Positions 17,194-26,418 of a stretch of 64,000 nt of DNA are shown here, in pieces. The stretch lies in NCBI RefSeq assembly GCF_028283785.1, contig NZ_JAPWKB010000005.1, positions 186,001 through 250,000 on the forward strand, read 5' to 3'. Position numbers and translations under genes: made by a program. The stretch comes from Paraburkholderia sp. Its GTDB lineage: Bacteria > Pseudomonadota > Gammaproteobacteria > Burkholderiales > Burkholderiaceae. A model generated the notes under the pieces. That model was not told the origin of the DNA, made no database searches, and saw only the letters and a program-made list of their open reading frames with translations. Each line of letters opens with the position of its first letter. Position 1 is the stretch's first letter.

Positions 17194-20100
17194 CGTGCAA
17201 CTCCATTCTGGCGCTTACGGTTGCGCCCGTTGAACCGGTCGAGCCAGAGATAGATCACCGGCGTCGTGTAGAGCGTAATCATCTGGCTGACCACGAGGCC
17301 GCCAAGAATCGCCACGCCGAGCGGGTGGCGGAATTCATGGCCATATCCGGTACTGACGATCAACGGCACTGCGCCGAGCAACGCGGCGAGCGTGGTCATC
17401 GTGATCGGACGGAAGCGCGTCAGACACGCCTGATAGATCGACTCTTCCGCGCTCGCATCGTGTTGCCGTTCGTAGGTGATCGCGAAATCGACCATCATGA
17501 TGGCGTTTTTCTTGACGATGCCGATCAGCAGCACGATCCCGATCAACGCGATGATGGACAGTTCGAAACCGGATACATACAGCGCCAGCAACGCACCGAG
17601 TCCCGCCGACGGCAGCGTCGAGAGAATCGTCAACGGATGAATCAGGTTCTCGTACAGGATGCCGAGCGCGATATACACAGCGATCAGCGCGCCGATCACC
17701 AGCAGCAATTCGCTGCCGCCGCTCTGCCCCATCTGCGCGCCCGCGCCCGCAAACGAAGGCACGATCGAATTCGGCAGATGTAGCGATGCCACCGCCGCGC
17801 TGATGGCCGCATTCGCGTCGCTCATCGCCACGCCGTCCACCAGGTTGTACGACAGCGTAACCGCCGGAAACTGGTTGGCGTGCGCAATCGTCACCGGCGC
17901 ACGCGTGAGCGCGCGCGTGGCCAATGCGGACAACGGCACGAGTGTCGCGCCCGACGTGCTATCGGTGCTGGACGACGTCGAAGTCGACGTCGTCGTGGAC
18001 GAAGACGACGTGCCTGCCGTGGCCGGAACGTACAAGGTGTCGAGCGTTTTCGGATCCTGCCAGTACTCGGGCGCGACTTCCATCACGACGTGATACTGGT
18101 TCACCGGGCCGTAAATCGTCGCGACCTGACGCTGACTGAACGCATCGTTCAAGGTGTCGTCGATCGATGAAAACGGCACCGACAAACGCGCCGCCGCATC
18201 GCGATTCACCTGCAATTTCATCGCGAGACTGGCGCTCTGCACGTCGGTATTCACGTCGCGCAACTGCGGCAACGCACGCAGCTTCGCCTCGATGCGCGGC
18301 AACCAGGTATCGAGCGTGGTTTGATCTTCGGCGGTCACCGTGTACTGGAACTGCGCCGCACTTTGCCGCGCACCGAACATCAGATCCTGCGCGGACATCA
18401 TCAACAGACGCGTGCCCGGAATATCCGCGGTGCGCCGGCTCAGATCGGCAATCACCTGGTCGGCGCTATGTTTGCGTTCACCGAGCGGCTTCAGCGTAAT
18501 GAACATCATGCTGTCGCTGACGGCATTGCGTCCGCCCACATAGCCGGACACGCTTTCGACTTCGTTGTTTTGCAGGATGCGCCGGTTGATTTCGTCGAAC
18601 TTCGCCTTCATCGCCTGAAACGAAATGCTTTGCGTGGCCTGGATGCGTCCCATCAACCGGCCGGTGTCTTCGAGCGGGAAAAACGTCTTCGGCATTGCAA
18701 TGATCAACCCGACGTTCGCGAACAGCAGCAGCACCGTGACGGCGAGCATCGAACGCGGATGGCGCAGCGCCCAGCGCAAGCTGCGCGCGTAACGGCTCAC
18801 CACTTTTTCTTCGAAGCCGTCTTTCTTGTGCGCGTCGCCTTCGGGGCGGCCTTTCAGCAACAGACGACCGAGCGTCGGCGCGAGCGTGAGCGACACCACC
18901 ATCGAAATCATGATCGCGATCGCCAGCGACACCGAGAACTCGCGGAATAACCTGCCGACGATCCCGCTCATCAGGATCAGCGGCAAAAACACCACGACCA
19001 GCGATGCGCTGATGGTCAGCACCGTGAAGCCGACTTCGCGCGTGCCGTCGAGCGCGGCGGCGAGCGGCGACTTGCCGGAATCGAGATGTCGCATGATGTT
19101 TTCGACGACCACGATCGCATCGTCGACGACGAAGCCGGTCGAGATGGTCAGCGCCATCAGCGACAGATTGTTCAGGCTGTAGCCGAGGAAATACATCGCG
19201 GCGAACGTGCCCGCCAGCGCGAGCGGCACGGTGATGGCCGGAATCAGCGTGCTGCGCCAGTCGCGGAAAAACGCATACGTGACGATCGTGACGAGCAGCA
19301 CGGCCGCGAGCAACGACATTTCGACGTCGAACACCGACGCGCGAATCGTCTGCGTACCGTCGAGCACGACGCCGAGATTGACGGTCGAAGGCAAGCTCGC
19401 CGACAAACCCGGCAACGCGGCGCGGATCGCATCGACGGTCTTGATCACGTTCGCATTCGGCTCTTTCGATACGATCAGCAACACCGCCGGCTTGCCGTTC
19501 GACAACCCGTAATTGCGCAGGTCTTCGGTGGATTGCACGACACGTCCCACATCGGACACGCGCACCACCGTGCCGTTGCTTTGACGGATCACCAGCGGCT
19601 CGTAGTCTTTCGGCGTGTGCAACTGATCGTTCGCGCCGACCACATAGTGTTCGCCGCCCGCGCTTACCGCGCCCTTCGGATTGTCGACGGTCGCATCGGC
19701 GATGGCCGTGCGCACGGTTTCGAGCGACACGCCGTAGTGGCTCAACTGGTCCGGATTCAGTTCGACGCGCACAGCCGGCAGCGAGCCGCCGCCGACCGAT
19801 ACATCGCCGACGCCCGACACCTGCAACAGCTTTTGCTGCAATACCGACGACGCGTAGTCGTACATCTGCGCGACGCCGACCGTGTCCGATGTCAGACCGA
19901 GAATCAGCACGGGCGCGGCAGCCGGATTCATTTTCCGGTACGACGGCGTTTGTGTGAGCGTGGTCGGCAGGTTGCTGCGTGCGGCGTTGATCGCCGCTTG
20001 CACGTCACGCGCGGCACCGTCGATGTCGCGATCGAGATCGAACTGCAACACGATCTGCGACGACCCCGACGAGCTTTGCGAGGTCATCTGCGACAAGCCG

Positions 20101-20324
20101 GAGATCGAGCCGAACGCGCGTTCGAGCGGTGCGGTGACGGTCTTCGCGATCGTGTCGGGGTCGCCGCCCGACAACGTCGCGCTGACCATCACGACCGGAA
20201 AATCCACCGACGGCAACGCCGCGACCGGCAACAGCCGGAACGCCATCGCGCCGAAAAGCGCGAGGCCGATTGCCAGCAGTACCGTGCCGATCGGACGGCG
20301 GATGAAAATCGCAGACAGGTTCAT
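17190..20324 (-). CDS. mdtC: RND efflux permease, MdtC/MuxC type
   Basis: A 1044-residue inner-membrane proton-driven HAE1-type pump subunit (E. coli MdtC is about 1025). The N-terminus MNLSAIFIRRPIGTVLLAIGLALFG is typical for MdtC. The proton-relay aspartates lie in [17 protein letters not shown] and the C-terminal TM block has GIVLLIGIVKKNAIMMVDFA. MdtB and MdtC assemble into a heterotrimer. A Ser/Thr-rich insertion (about residues 768-792, nt about 17950-18023) sits in the docking-domain region just before LVPLSALA. The gene lies 8 bp downstream of mdtB. Confidence 0.93.
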   Translation of the reverse strand: MNLSAIFIRRPIGTVLLAIGLALFGAMAFRLLPVAALPSVDFPVVMVSATLSGGDPDTIAKTVTAPLERAFGSISGLSQMTSQSSSGSSQIVLQFDLDRDIDGAARDVQAAINAARSNLPTTLTQTPSYRKMNPAAAPVLILGLTSDTVGVAQMYDYASSVLQQKLLQVSGVGDVSVGGGSLPAVRVELNPDQLSHYGVSLETVRTAIADATVDNPKGAVSAGGEHYVVGANDQLHTPKDYEPLVIRQSNGTVVRVSDVGRVVQSTEDLRNYGLSNGKPAVLLIVSKEPNANVIKTVDAIRAALPGLSASLPSTVNLGVVLDGTQTIRASVFDVEMSLLAAVLLVTIVTYAFFRDWRSTLIPAITVPLALAGTFAAMYFLGYSLNNLSLMALTISTGFVVDDAIVVVENIMRHLDSGKSPLAAALDGTREVGFTVLTISASLVVVFLPLILMSGIVGRLFREFSVSLAIAIMISMVVSLTLAPTLGRLLLKGRPEGDAHKKDGFEEKVVSRYARSLRWALRHPRSMLAVTVLLLFANVGLIIAMPKTFFPLEDTGRLMGRIQATQSISFQAMKAKFDEINRRILQNNEVESVSGYVGGRNAVSDSMMFITLKPLGERKHSADQVIADLSRRTADIPGTRLLMMSAQDLMFGARQSAAQFQYTVTAEDQTTLDTWLPRIEAKLRALPQLRDVNTDVQSASLAMKLQVNRDAAARLSVPFSSIDDTLNDAFSQRQVATIYGPVNQYHVVMEVAPEYWQDPKTLDTLYVPATAGTSSSSTTTSTSTSSSTDSTSGATLVPLSALATRALTRAPVTIAHANQFPAVTLSYNLVDGVAMSDANAAISAAVASLHLPNSIVPSFAGAGAQMGQSGGSELLLVIGALIAVYIALGILYENLIHPLTILSTLPSAGLGALLALYVSGFELSIIALIGIVLLIGIVKKNAIMMVDFAITYERQHDASAEESIYQACLTRFRPITMTTLAALLGAVPLIVSTGYGHEFRHPLGVAILGGLVVSQMITLYTTPVIYLWLDRFNGRNRKRQNGVAR

Positions 20325-20332
20325 CCGTTGCC

Positions 20333-23300
20333 TCAGCCTTGCGCGTTGCCGGACGCACGCGGCCCGAACCGGCGTGACACGCGCGCGGCGAGACCATGCA
20401 GCGCGAGATAGATCACCGGCGTGGAGAACAGCGTCAGCAACTGGCTGACCACCAGCCCGCCGATGATCGCGATGCCGAGCGGTTGACGCAATTCATGGCC
20501 CATACCGCTGCCCAACGCGAGCGGCAATGCGCCGAACAGCGACGCGCAGGTCGTCATCAGGATCGGGCGGAAGCGCAGTTCGCACGCGCGACGGATCGCG
20601 TCGCGGGCAATCAGACGCTGTTCGCGTTCCTGTTCGAGCGCGAAGTCGACCATCATGATCGCGTTCTTCATCACGATGCCGATCAGCAATACGATGCCGA
20701 TCAAACCGATGATGTCCAGCTGGTCGCCGCACAGCATCAACGCGCCGAGCGCACCGAATGCCGCCGACGGCAGCGTCGACAGAATCGTCAACGGGTGCAG
20801 CAGGCTTTCATACAGGATGCCGAGCAGGATATAGACGGCCACCAGCGCGCCGATCAGCAACAACGCTTCATTGCCGAGCGACGAACTGTAGAGTTGCGCG
20901 GCACCTTCGAGATTCACCTGGACGTCGGCGGGTAGATCGAGCGACGCTTCGATCTTCTCCAGATGACTGATCGCCGTGCCGAGCGTCACGCCCGACGCCA
21001 CGTTGAACGACACGTCGGCATACGGGAATTGCGCCTGACGCTGGATCGTCAGCGGCGCGGACGTCAGCGAAGCGGTCGCGATGCTGGAGAACGGCGCGAG
21101 CGAGCTCGTCGTGCTGCTCGAACTGCTGCTCGATGTCGAGCTGCTGCTCGTGGTGCTCGACGAACTGCTGCCCGACGTGCTCGATGTGCTCGACGTAGTC
21201 GATGTGCTGCTCGTACTGGTGGCCGGTACGAACAGACCGTCGAGCATCGCCAGCGGCGAATCGCCGACCAGTCGCGGATCGGCGCCCAGCGTCACGTGAT
21301 ATTGATTGACGTGGGTGTAGATGGTCGAAATCTGACGGTCGCCGAACGCGTCGTACAACACGTTATCCATGTCGGTCGCGGTAATGCCGAGCCGCGATGC
21401 GGTGGCGCGATCGAAATCGAACTTCAGCACGTTGCCCTGCTGCTGCGCCTGACTCTGCACATCGGTGAACAGCGGATCGGCGCGCAATGCAACCAGCAAC
21501 CGGTTGGTCCACTCGGCGAGTTCCGCGCGATCCATCGCCTGCACGCCGACGCGATACGTGTTCGCGTTGATCTGGTCGTCGAGCGTCAGGTCCTGCACCG
21601 GATGCAGATACAACTGCATGCCCGCGTGCCCGTCGGTGGCGTGTTTCAGCCGGTCGATCACGTCGCGGCTCGCGGCCGCGCCGCTCTTCAGCGTGATCAG
21701 CATGCGGCCGGTGTTCATCGTCGAATTGTTCTGATCGATCCCGACGAACGACGACACGCTCGCCACCCCCGGATCCTGCGCGACCAGTTTGCCCAAAGCC
21801 TGCTGCTGCGTCGCCATCCGTTCGAACGAAATACGCGGCGAGCCTTGCGAGATCCCTTCGATCAGGCCGGTATCCTGCTCGGGAAAGAAGCCTTTCGGCA
21901 TTGCGGCGAATAGCGCGAAGGTCAGCGCCGACGTCACCGCGACCACGATCAGCACGATCGCGCGATGTTCGAAGGCCCAGTCGAGACCGTCGAGATAACG
22001 GCGATTCACGCGGTCGAGAAAGCCGTTTTTCGCGCTTTCGTTCGACGTATCCGCGTGATCCGCGCGCAGCATGCGCGCCGCCATCATCGGTGTCAGCGTC
22101 AGCGACACCCACGCGGAAATCACGATGGCAATAGCGAGCGTCAACGCGAATTCGCGGAACAGCCGCCCGATCACATCAGGCATGAAGAACAGCGGAATCA
22201 GCACCGCGACCAGCGCGACCGAAATCGACAGGATCGTGAAGCCGATCTGCCGCGCGCCTTTCAACGCGGCGTCGAGCGGCGTCTCGCCGCTTTCGATGTG
22301 ACGCATCACGTTTTCGAGCATCACGATCGCATCGTCGACGACGAAACCGGTCGCCACCGTCAGCGCCATTAAGGTCAGATTATTGATGCTGAAGCCGAGC
22401 GCGTAGATGCCCGCGACCGTGCCGATCAATGCAAACGGCACCGTCACCGCCGGAATCACGGTGAATTCGATGCGCCGCAGAAACACGAAAATCACCATCA
22501 CGACGAGCGCAATCGCCGCCGCGAGTTCGAGCATCACGTCATGCACCGACGCTCGAATGGTCTGCGTGCGGTCGCTCAGCACCGCGATCTTCACGGTGGC
22601 GGGCATCGTCGCGCGCAATTGCGGCAACTGCGCCTCGATGCGATCCACCACGTCGATCACGTTCGCACCCGGCTGACGCTGCACGTTGATGATGATCGCG
22701 GGCGATGCGCCGCTCCATGCCGCCTGACGCGGATTTTCAGCCGTCTCCGACAAGGTCGCGACATCGGACAAACGCACCGGCGCGCCGTTCTTGTACGCGA
22801 GCACGAGATCCGCATAATCTTGCGGCGACGTGAGCTGATCGTTCGCATCGATGGTGAACGCCTGCTTCGGCCCGTCGATCGTGCCCTTCGCGCTGTTCAC
22901 GTTGGCATCGCTCACCGCCGTGCGAATATCTTCGAGCGACAGGCCTTTCGCATTCAGCGCGCGCGAATCGGTCTGCACCCGCACCGACGGCCGCGCGCCG
23001 CCCGACAGCGTGACGAGACCCACACCCGATACCTGCGACAACTTCTGCGCGAGGCGCGTGTCCGTCAGGTCTTCGACACGCGTGAGCGGCAACGCATCGG
23101 ACGTGACGGCGAGCGTCAGGATCGCGGTGTCGGCGGGATTGACCTTGCTATAGACAGGCGGATACGGCAACGACGAAGGTAGCGTGCTGTTCGCGCTGTT
23201 GATCGCCGCCTGCACTTCCTGCTCGGCTTCGTCGAGCCCGGTCGAGGTCTGGAATTGCAGCGTCACCAGCGACACGCCGAGCGAACTCGTCGAATTCATC

Positions 23301-23536
23301 CGCTTCAGTCCCGCCATCTGACCGAAGTATTTTTCGAGCGGCGCGGTGACCGACGTGCTGATCACATCGGGCGATGCGCCCGGATACTGCGTGTAGACCT
23401 GGATCGTCGGATAGTCCACTTCGGGCAACGCGGAAACCGGCATCAGCCGGTACGCGATCAGCCCGATCAGCAGAAAGGCGAGGGTCATCAACCCCGTCGC
23501 GATCGGGCGACGGATAAACGGGCGCGAAATATCCAT
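20333..23536 (-). CDS. mdtB: RND efflux permease, MdtB/MuxB type
   Basis: A 1067-residue partner of MdtC in the heteromeric pump (E. coli MdtB is about 1040). It starts MDISRPFIRRPIATGLMTLAFLLIGLIAYR, typical of MdtB, and has the relay aspartates in GFVVDDAIVMLENVMRH and GIVLLIGIVMKNAIMMVDFA. The extra length comes largely from a run of over 40 residues that is almost purely Ser/Thr (about residues 770-812, nt about 21100-21226), at the same site as the shorter insertion in MdtC. The gene is 18 bp downstream of mdtA. Substrates are unknown; relatives export novobiocin, bile salts and some beta-lactams. Confidence 0.93.
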   Translation of the reverse strand: MDISRPFIRRPIATGLMTLAFLLIGLIAYRLMPVSALPEVDYPTIQVYTQYPGASPDVISTSVTAPLEKYFGQMAGLKRMNSTSSLGVSLVTLQFQTSTGLDEAEQEVQAAINSANSTLPSSLPYPPVYSKVNPADTAILTLAVTSDALPLTRVEDLTDTRLAQKLSQVSGVGLVTLSGGARPSVRVQTDSRALNAKGLSLEDIRTAVSDANVNSAKGTIDGPKQAFTIDANDQLTSPQDYADLVLAYKNGAPVRLSDVATLSETAENPRQAAWSGASPAIIINVQRQPGANVIDVVDRIEAQLPQLRATMPATVKIAVLSDRTQTIRASVHDVMLELAAAIALVVMVIFVFLRRIEFTVIPAVTVPFALIGTVAGIYALGFSINNLTLMALTVATGFVVDDAIVMLENVMRHIESGETPLDAALKGARQIGFTILSISVALVAVLIPLFFMPDVIGRLFREFALTLAIAIVISAWVSLTLTPMMAARMLRADHADTSNESAKNGFLDRVNRRYLDGLDWAFEHRAIVLIVVAVTSALTFALFAAMPKGFFPEQDTGLIEGISQGSPRISFERMATQQQALGKLVAQDPGVASVSSFVGIDQNNSTMNTGRMLITLKSGAAASRDVIDRLKHATDGHAGMQLYLHPVQDLTLDDQINANTYRVGVQAMDRAELAEWTNRLLVALRADPLFTDVQSQAQQQGNVLKFDFDRATASRLGITATDMDNVLYDAFGDRQISTIYTHVNQYHVTLGADPRLVGDSPLAMLDGLFVPATSTSSTSTTSSTSSTSGSSSSSTTSSSSTSSSSSSSTTSSLAPFSSIATASLTSAPLTIQRQAQFPYADVSFNVASGVTLGTAISHLEKIEASLDLPADVQVNLEGAAQLYSSSLGNEALLLIGALVAVYILLGILYESLLHPLTILSTLPSAAFGALGALMLCGDQLDIIGLIGIVLLIGIVMKNAIMMVDFALEQEREQRLIARDAIRRACELRFRPILMTTCASLFGALPLALGSGMGHELRQPLGIAIIGGLVVSQLLTLFSTPVIYLALHGLAARVSRRFGPRASGNAQG

Positions 23537-23554
23537 GCTGAACGTATGCGCCTG

Positions 23555-24700
23555 TTATGACTTGACGATCTTGACGGCGCTGCCGTCGTCGAGTTTGTCC
23601 GCGCCATCGACGATCACCGTGTCGCCCTTGCGCAGATCGCCGCTCTGGATCACGGTGACACTGCCGTAAGCCACGCCCGCCGTCACGTGACGCAGCGTCA
23701 CTCTGCCCGCGCCCTTTTGCGCGTCGCTGGCGGCGATGGTCAACACGAAATCGCCGTTCGCGCCGTGCTGGATCGCGACGGTCGGTACGGTCAGCGCATC
23801 GTGCAAGGTGCCGACGGTCATCCGCACATTGACGAAGCGGTTCGGAAACAGGCGGCCGTCGTGGTTCGGCGCGAGCGCCTTCAGCTTGACGGTGCCGGTG
23901 CTGGTATCGGCGAGATTGTCGATTGCCTTCAGCGTGGCGTGATCGAGCAAGGTGGTCTTGTCGCGCGCGAGGATATCGACGGCGAGTGCGCCGCTCGTGC
24001 GGAATGCGTCCACGACGTCGCCGATCTTGTCTTCGGGCACGGCATAGACGATATCGGTCGGTGCTTCGGTGGTGATGGTCGCGATCCCGGTGGAGTCGCT
24101 GGTGGTCACGTAGTTGCCCGCATCGACCGACAACAGCCCGATCCGGCCGTCCATCGGCGCGACGATGTCGCAATAGCCCACCTGCACCTGCAGATTCGCG
24201 ACGCTGCCCTGATCGGCCTTCACGGTGCCTGCGTACTGGCGCATCGTCGAGCGCTGCGTGTCGAGCGTCTGACGCGAAATCGAGCCGCCCTCGATCAGGC
24301 TTTGGTACCGTTGAAGATCGGCCTGTGCGTTCGCGAGCAGCGCCTGATCGTGTTCGAGCGTGCCTTGCGCTTCGAGCAGTTGCGCGCGCAGCGCCCGCGC
24401 ATCGATCCGCGCAATCACCTGACCGGCCTTGACCTGCTGGCCTTCGTTGACGAGCACCGCATCGAGCGTGCCGTTGACCTGGGTTTTGACCGTGACGGTG
24501 GCGCGCGGCGTGACGGTGCCGAGCGCGTCGAGTTGCAGTGGAATGTCCGCGTTCGAAGCGGTGCCGATCGTGACCGGCGTATCCGGTTGCGGCGGCCGCG
24601 GCCGTTTATGCATCGCGGCAAAAGCCTGCCATACGATGACGCCAGCGATCACGATGGCGACGATTATCAGAAGGCGACGGGGCGAACGATTGAGTTTCAC
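23555..24700 (-). CDS. mdtA: RND periplasmic adaptor (membrane fusion protein), MdtA/MuxA type
   Basis: A 381-residue adaptor joining the MdtBC pump to the outer-membrane channel. One N-terminal membrane anchor (about residues 9-29, no lipobox) is followed by barrel-sandwich halves (TVKTQVNGTLDAVLVNEGQQVKAGQ and VGYCDIVAPMDGRIG) around a helical hairpin, then beta-barrel and membrane-proximal domains. Translation appears to start at GTG (24698-24700). It is the first gene of the four-gene pump operon; the terminator of the neighbouring pump operon lies just upstream, so its own promoter should lie within about 24701-24760. Confidence 0.93.
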   Translation of the reverse strand: MKLNRSPRRLLIIVAIVIAGVIVWQAFAAMHKRPRPPQPDTPVTIGTASNADIPLQLDALGTVTPRATVTVKTQVNGTLDAVLVNEGQQVKAGQVIARIDARALRAQLLEAQGTLEHDQALLANAQADLQRYQSLIEGGSISRQTLDTQRSTMRQYAGTVKADQGSVANLQVQVGYCDIVAPMDGRIGLLSVDAGNYVTTSDSTGIATITTEAPTDIVYAVPEDKIGDVVDAFRTSGALAVDILARDKTTLLDHATLKAIDNLADTSTGTVKLKALAPNHDGRLFPNRFVNVRMTVGTLHDALTVPTVAIQHGANGDFVLTIAASDAQKGAGRVTLRHVTAGVAYGSVTVIQSGDLRKGDTVIVDGADKLDDGSAVKIVKS

Positions 24701-24750
24701 GCGCTGAACGGGGCAGGTATCGAAGCAGATGACACAGCGCGGACGCGCTG

Positions 24751-24787
24751 CAAAAAGAATGGCGGCACGTCATCACAACGTGCCGCC
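24751..24787 (-). terminator. Terminator of the BpeAB-OprB-type operon
   Basis: On the minus strand: perfect 10-bp stem GGCGGCACGT / ACGTGCCGCC (24761-24770 with 24778-24787, 7-nt loop), then ATTCTTTTTG. It lies about 100 bp past the stop of the outer-membrane channel gene and before mdtA. Confidence 0.8.
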
Positions 24788-24884
24788 ACCGCTTGACCCT
24801 AATGTATCAACGCCTGTCGAAGCGTTGGTTTCGTACCGTTATTGCCCGTTTCGAAACATTACAGTGTGAAAACAACGGTGAATC

Positions 24885-26417
24885 TCAAGCCGCCGGTTTG
24901 GTCGTCGCGACCGCGCCGGATGCCGCGTTCGCAGCGGCCGGCGCGTCATACAACGGTGCATCGGCCGGACGCGGCTGGTCGCCGGTATGCTCGACCCAAC
25001 CGCCGCCGAGATACTGGTACAGATCCACGAGGTTCGTCAGACGCGCCAGCGACGCGGTAATCAGCGACTGCTGCGCCGAGTACAGATCCGTTTGCGCGGT
25101 CAGCACCGACAGATAGCTGTCCACGCCGTTCTTGTAACGGAGATTGGACAGATCGTAGCGACGCTGTTGCGAGCCCGTATAGGCCTGCAACGACGAGATC
25201 TGGCGATCGTACGTGCCGCGCGCCGCCAGTCCGTCCGCGACTTCGCGGAAGGCCGTCTGGATCGCCTTTTCGTACTGCGCGATCGCGACGTTCTTTTCGA
25301 GGTGCGCGAGATCGAGGTTCGCACGGTTTTCACCGCCCGCGAAGATCGGCACCGAGATCGACGGTCCCCAGCTCCATGCCAGTTGACCCGGCTTGAACAG
25401 CTGGCCGAGACTCGCGCTCGCATAACCCATGTTGCCGGTCAGTGAGATGCTCGGGAAGAACGCTGCACGCGCCGCGCCGATGTTCGCATTCGCGCCTCTC
25501 AGCGTCGCTTCGGCTTCGATGATGTCCGGCCGGCGTGTCAGCAGATCGGACGGCAAACCGGCCGGAACATCGACCAGCAGCCCTTGATCGCCGAGCGGCA
25601 AACCGGCCGGCAGATCGTCGGGCAACGGCTCGCCCACCAGCAGCACCAGTGCGTTTTCAGCTTGCGCGCGCGAGCGCTGATAGCTCTCGTAGTTCGCCTG
25701 CGCCTGCTGCATCACACCGGCCGCTTCACGCAGATCCAGTTCCGAACCGGTGCCGGTATCGAACTGCAGCTTGGTCAGCTTGTACGAATTGGTCGCGGTA
25801 TCGAGCGTGTTCTTCGTGACGGCCAGCATCTCGTCGTATGCCACCATCGTCAGATACTGGTCCGCCACTTGCGAGACCAGCGCGATTTCCGCGGCCTTGC
25901 GCGCCTGCGCGGTGGACAGATACGTGTCCAACGCCTTCTGCGACAGGCTCTGAACCTTGCCGAAGAAGTCCAGTTCCCACGATGCGCTGCCGGCCACCTG
26001 GTAGTCGCTGCCCACGGTCGAGCGACCCACGTACGACAGGTCGGCCGGCGTGCGGGTACGCGTGCCGGTGCCGGTCGCGCTCAGCGTCGGCATCAGTTCG
26101 GCGCGTTGCACGCGATACTGCGCGCGCGCTTCCGCGACGTTCAGCACCGACACACGCAAGTCGCGATTGTTGTGCAACGCGAGTTCGATCACGCGCTTCA
26201 GACGCGGATCGGCGAAGAACTCGTCCCAGCCGATATCGGTCGCGGCGCGGCCTTTCGCGCTGCGCGCGGCCTCGCCCGACGCCGGTTGCGTCTCGTAGAC
26301 GCCGCCTTTCGGAAAGCTCGCGGTGACCGGCGCGTCCGGACGCTGGTACTTCGGCGCGAGCGTACAACCGCTCGCGAGTGCCGCAACCGCAAGCACGATC
26401 AGTGCATGTTTCTGCAT
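24885..26417 (-). CDS. RND efflux outer-membrane lipoprotein (OprM/OprB-type)
   Basis: A 510-residue TolC-like channel. The ATG at 26417 gives a lipoprotein signal MQKHALIVLAVAALASGC with lipobox cysteine at residue 18, then TLAPKYQRPDAPV as in OprM. Both outer-membrane-efflux repeats are present, with the familiar AFREVADGLAARGTYDRQ near the C-terminus. It follows the pump permease with one base between stop and start. This is the third structural gene of the adaptor-pump-channel operon that corresponds to bpeA-bpeB-oprB in Burkholderia. Confidence 0.93.
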   Translation of the reverse strand: MQKHALIVLAVAALASGCTLAPKYQRPDAPVTASFPKGGVYETQPASGEAARSAKGRAATDIGWDEFFADPRLKRVIELALHNNRDLRVSVLNVAEARAQYRVQRAELMPTLSATGTGTRTRTPADLSYVGRSTVGSDYQVAGSASWELDFFGKVQSLSQKALDTYLSTAQARKAAEIALVSQVADQYLTMVAYDEMLAVTKNTLDTATNSYKLTKLQFDTGTGSELDLREAAGVMQQAQANYESYQRSRAQAENALVLLVGEPLPDDLPAGLPLGDQGLLVDVPAGLPSDLLTRRPDIIEAEATLRGANANIGAARAAFFPSISLTGNMGYASASLGQLFKPGQLAWSWGPSISVPIFAGGENRANLDLAHLEKNVAIAQYEKAIQTAFREVADGLAARGTYDRQISSLQAYTGSQQRRYDLSNLRYKNGVDSYLSVLTAQTDLYSAQQSLITASLARLTNLVDLYQYLGGGWVEHTGDQPRPADAPLYDAPAAANAASGAVATTKPAA

Positions 26418-26418
26418 G

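Noticed and set aside
21100..21226. Ser/Thr-coding run in mdtB considered as a purely random repeat or assembly error
   Set aside because: The frame stays open, codons vary, and the paralogous mdtC has a similar run at the same site, so I treat it as a genuine insertion.
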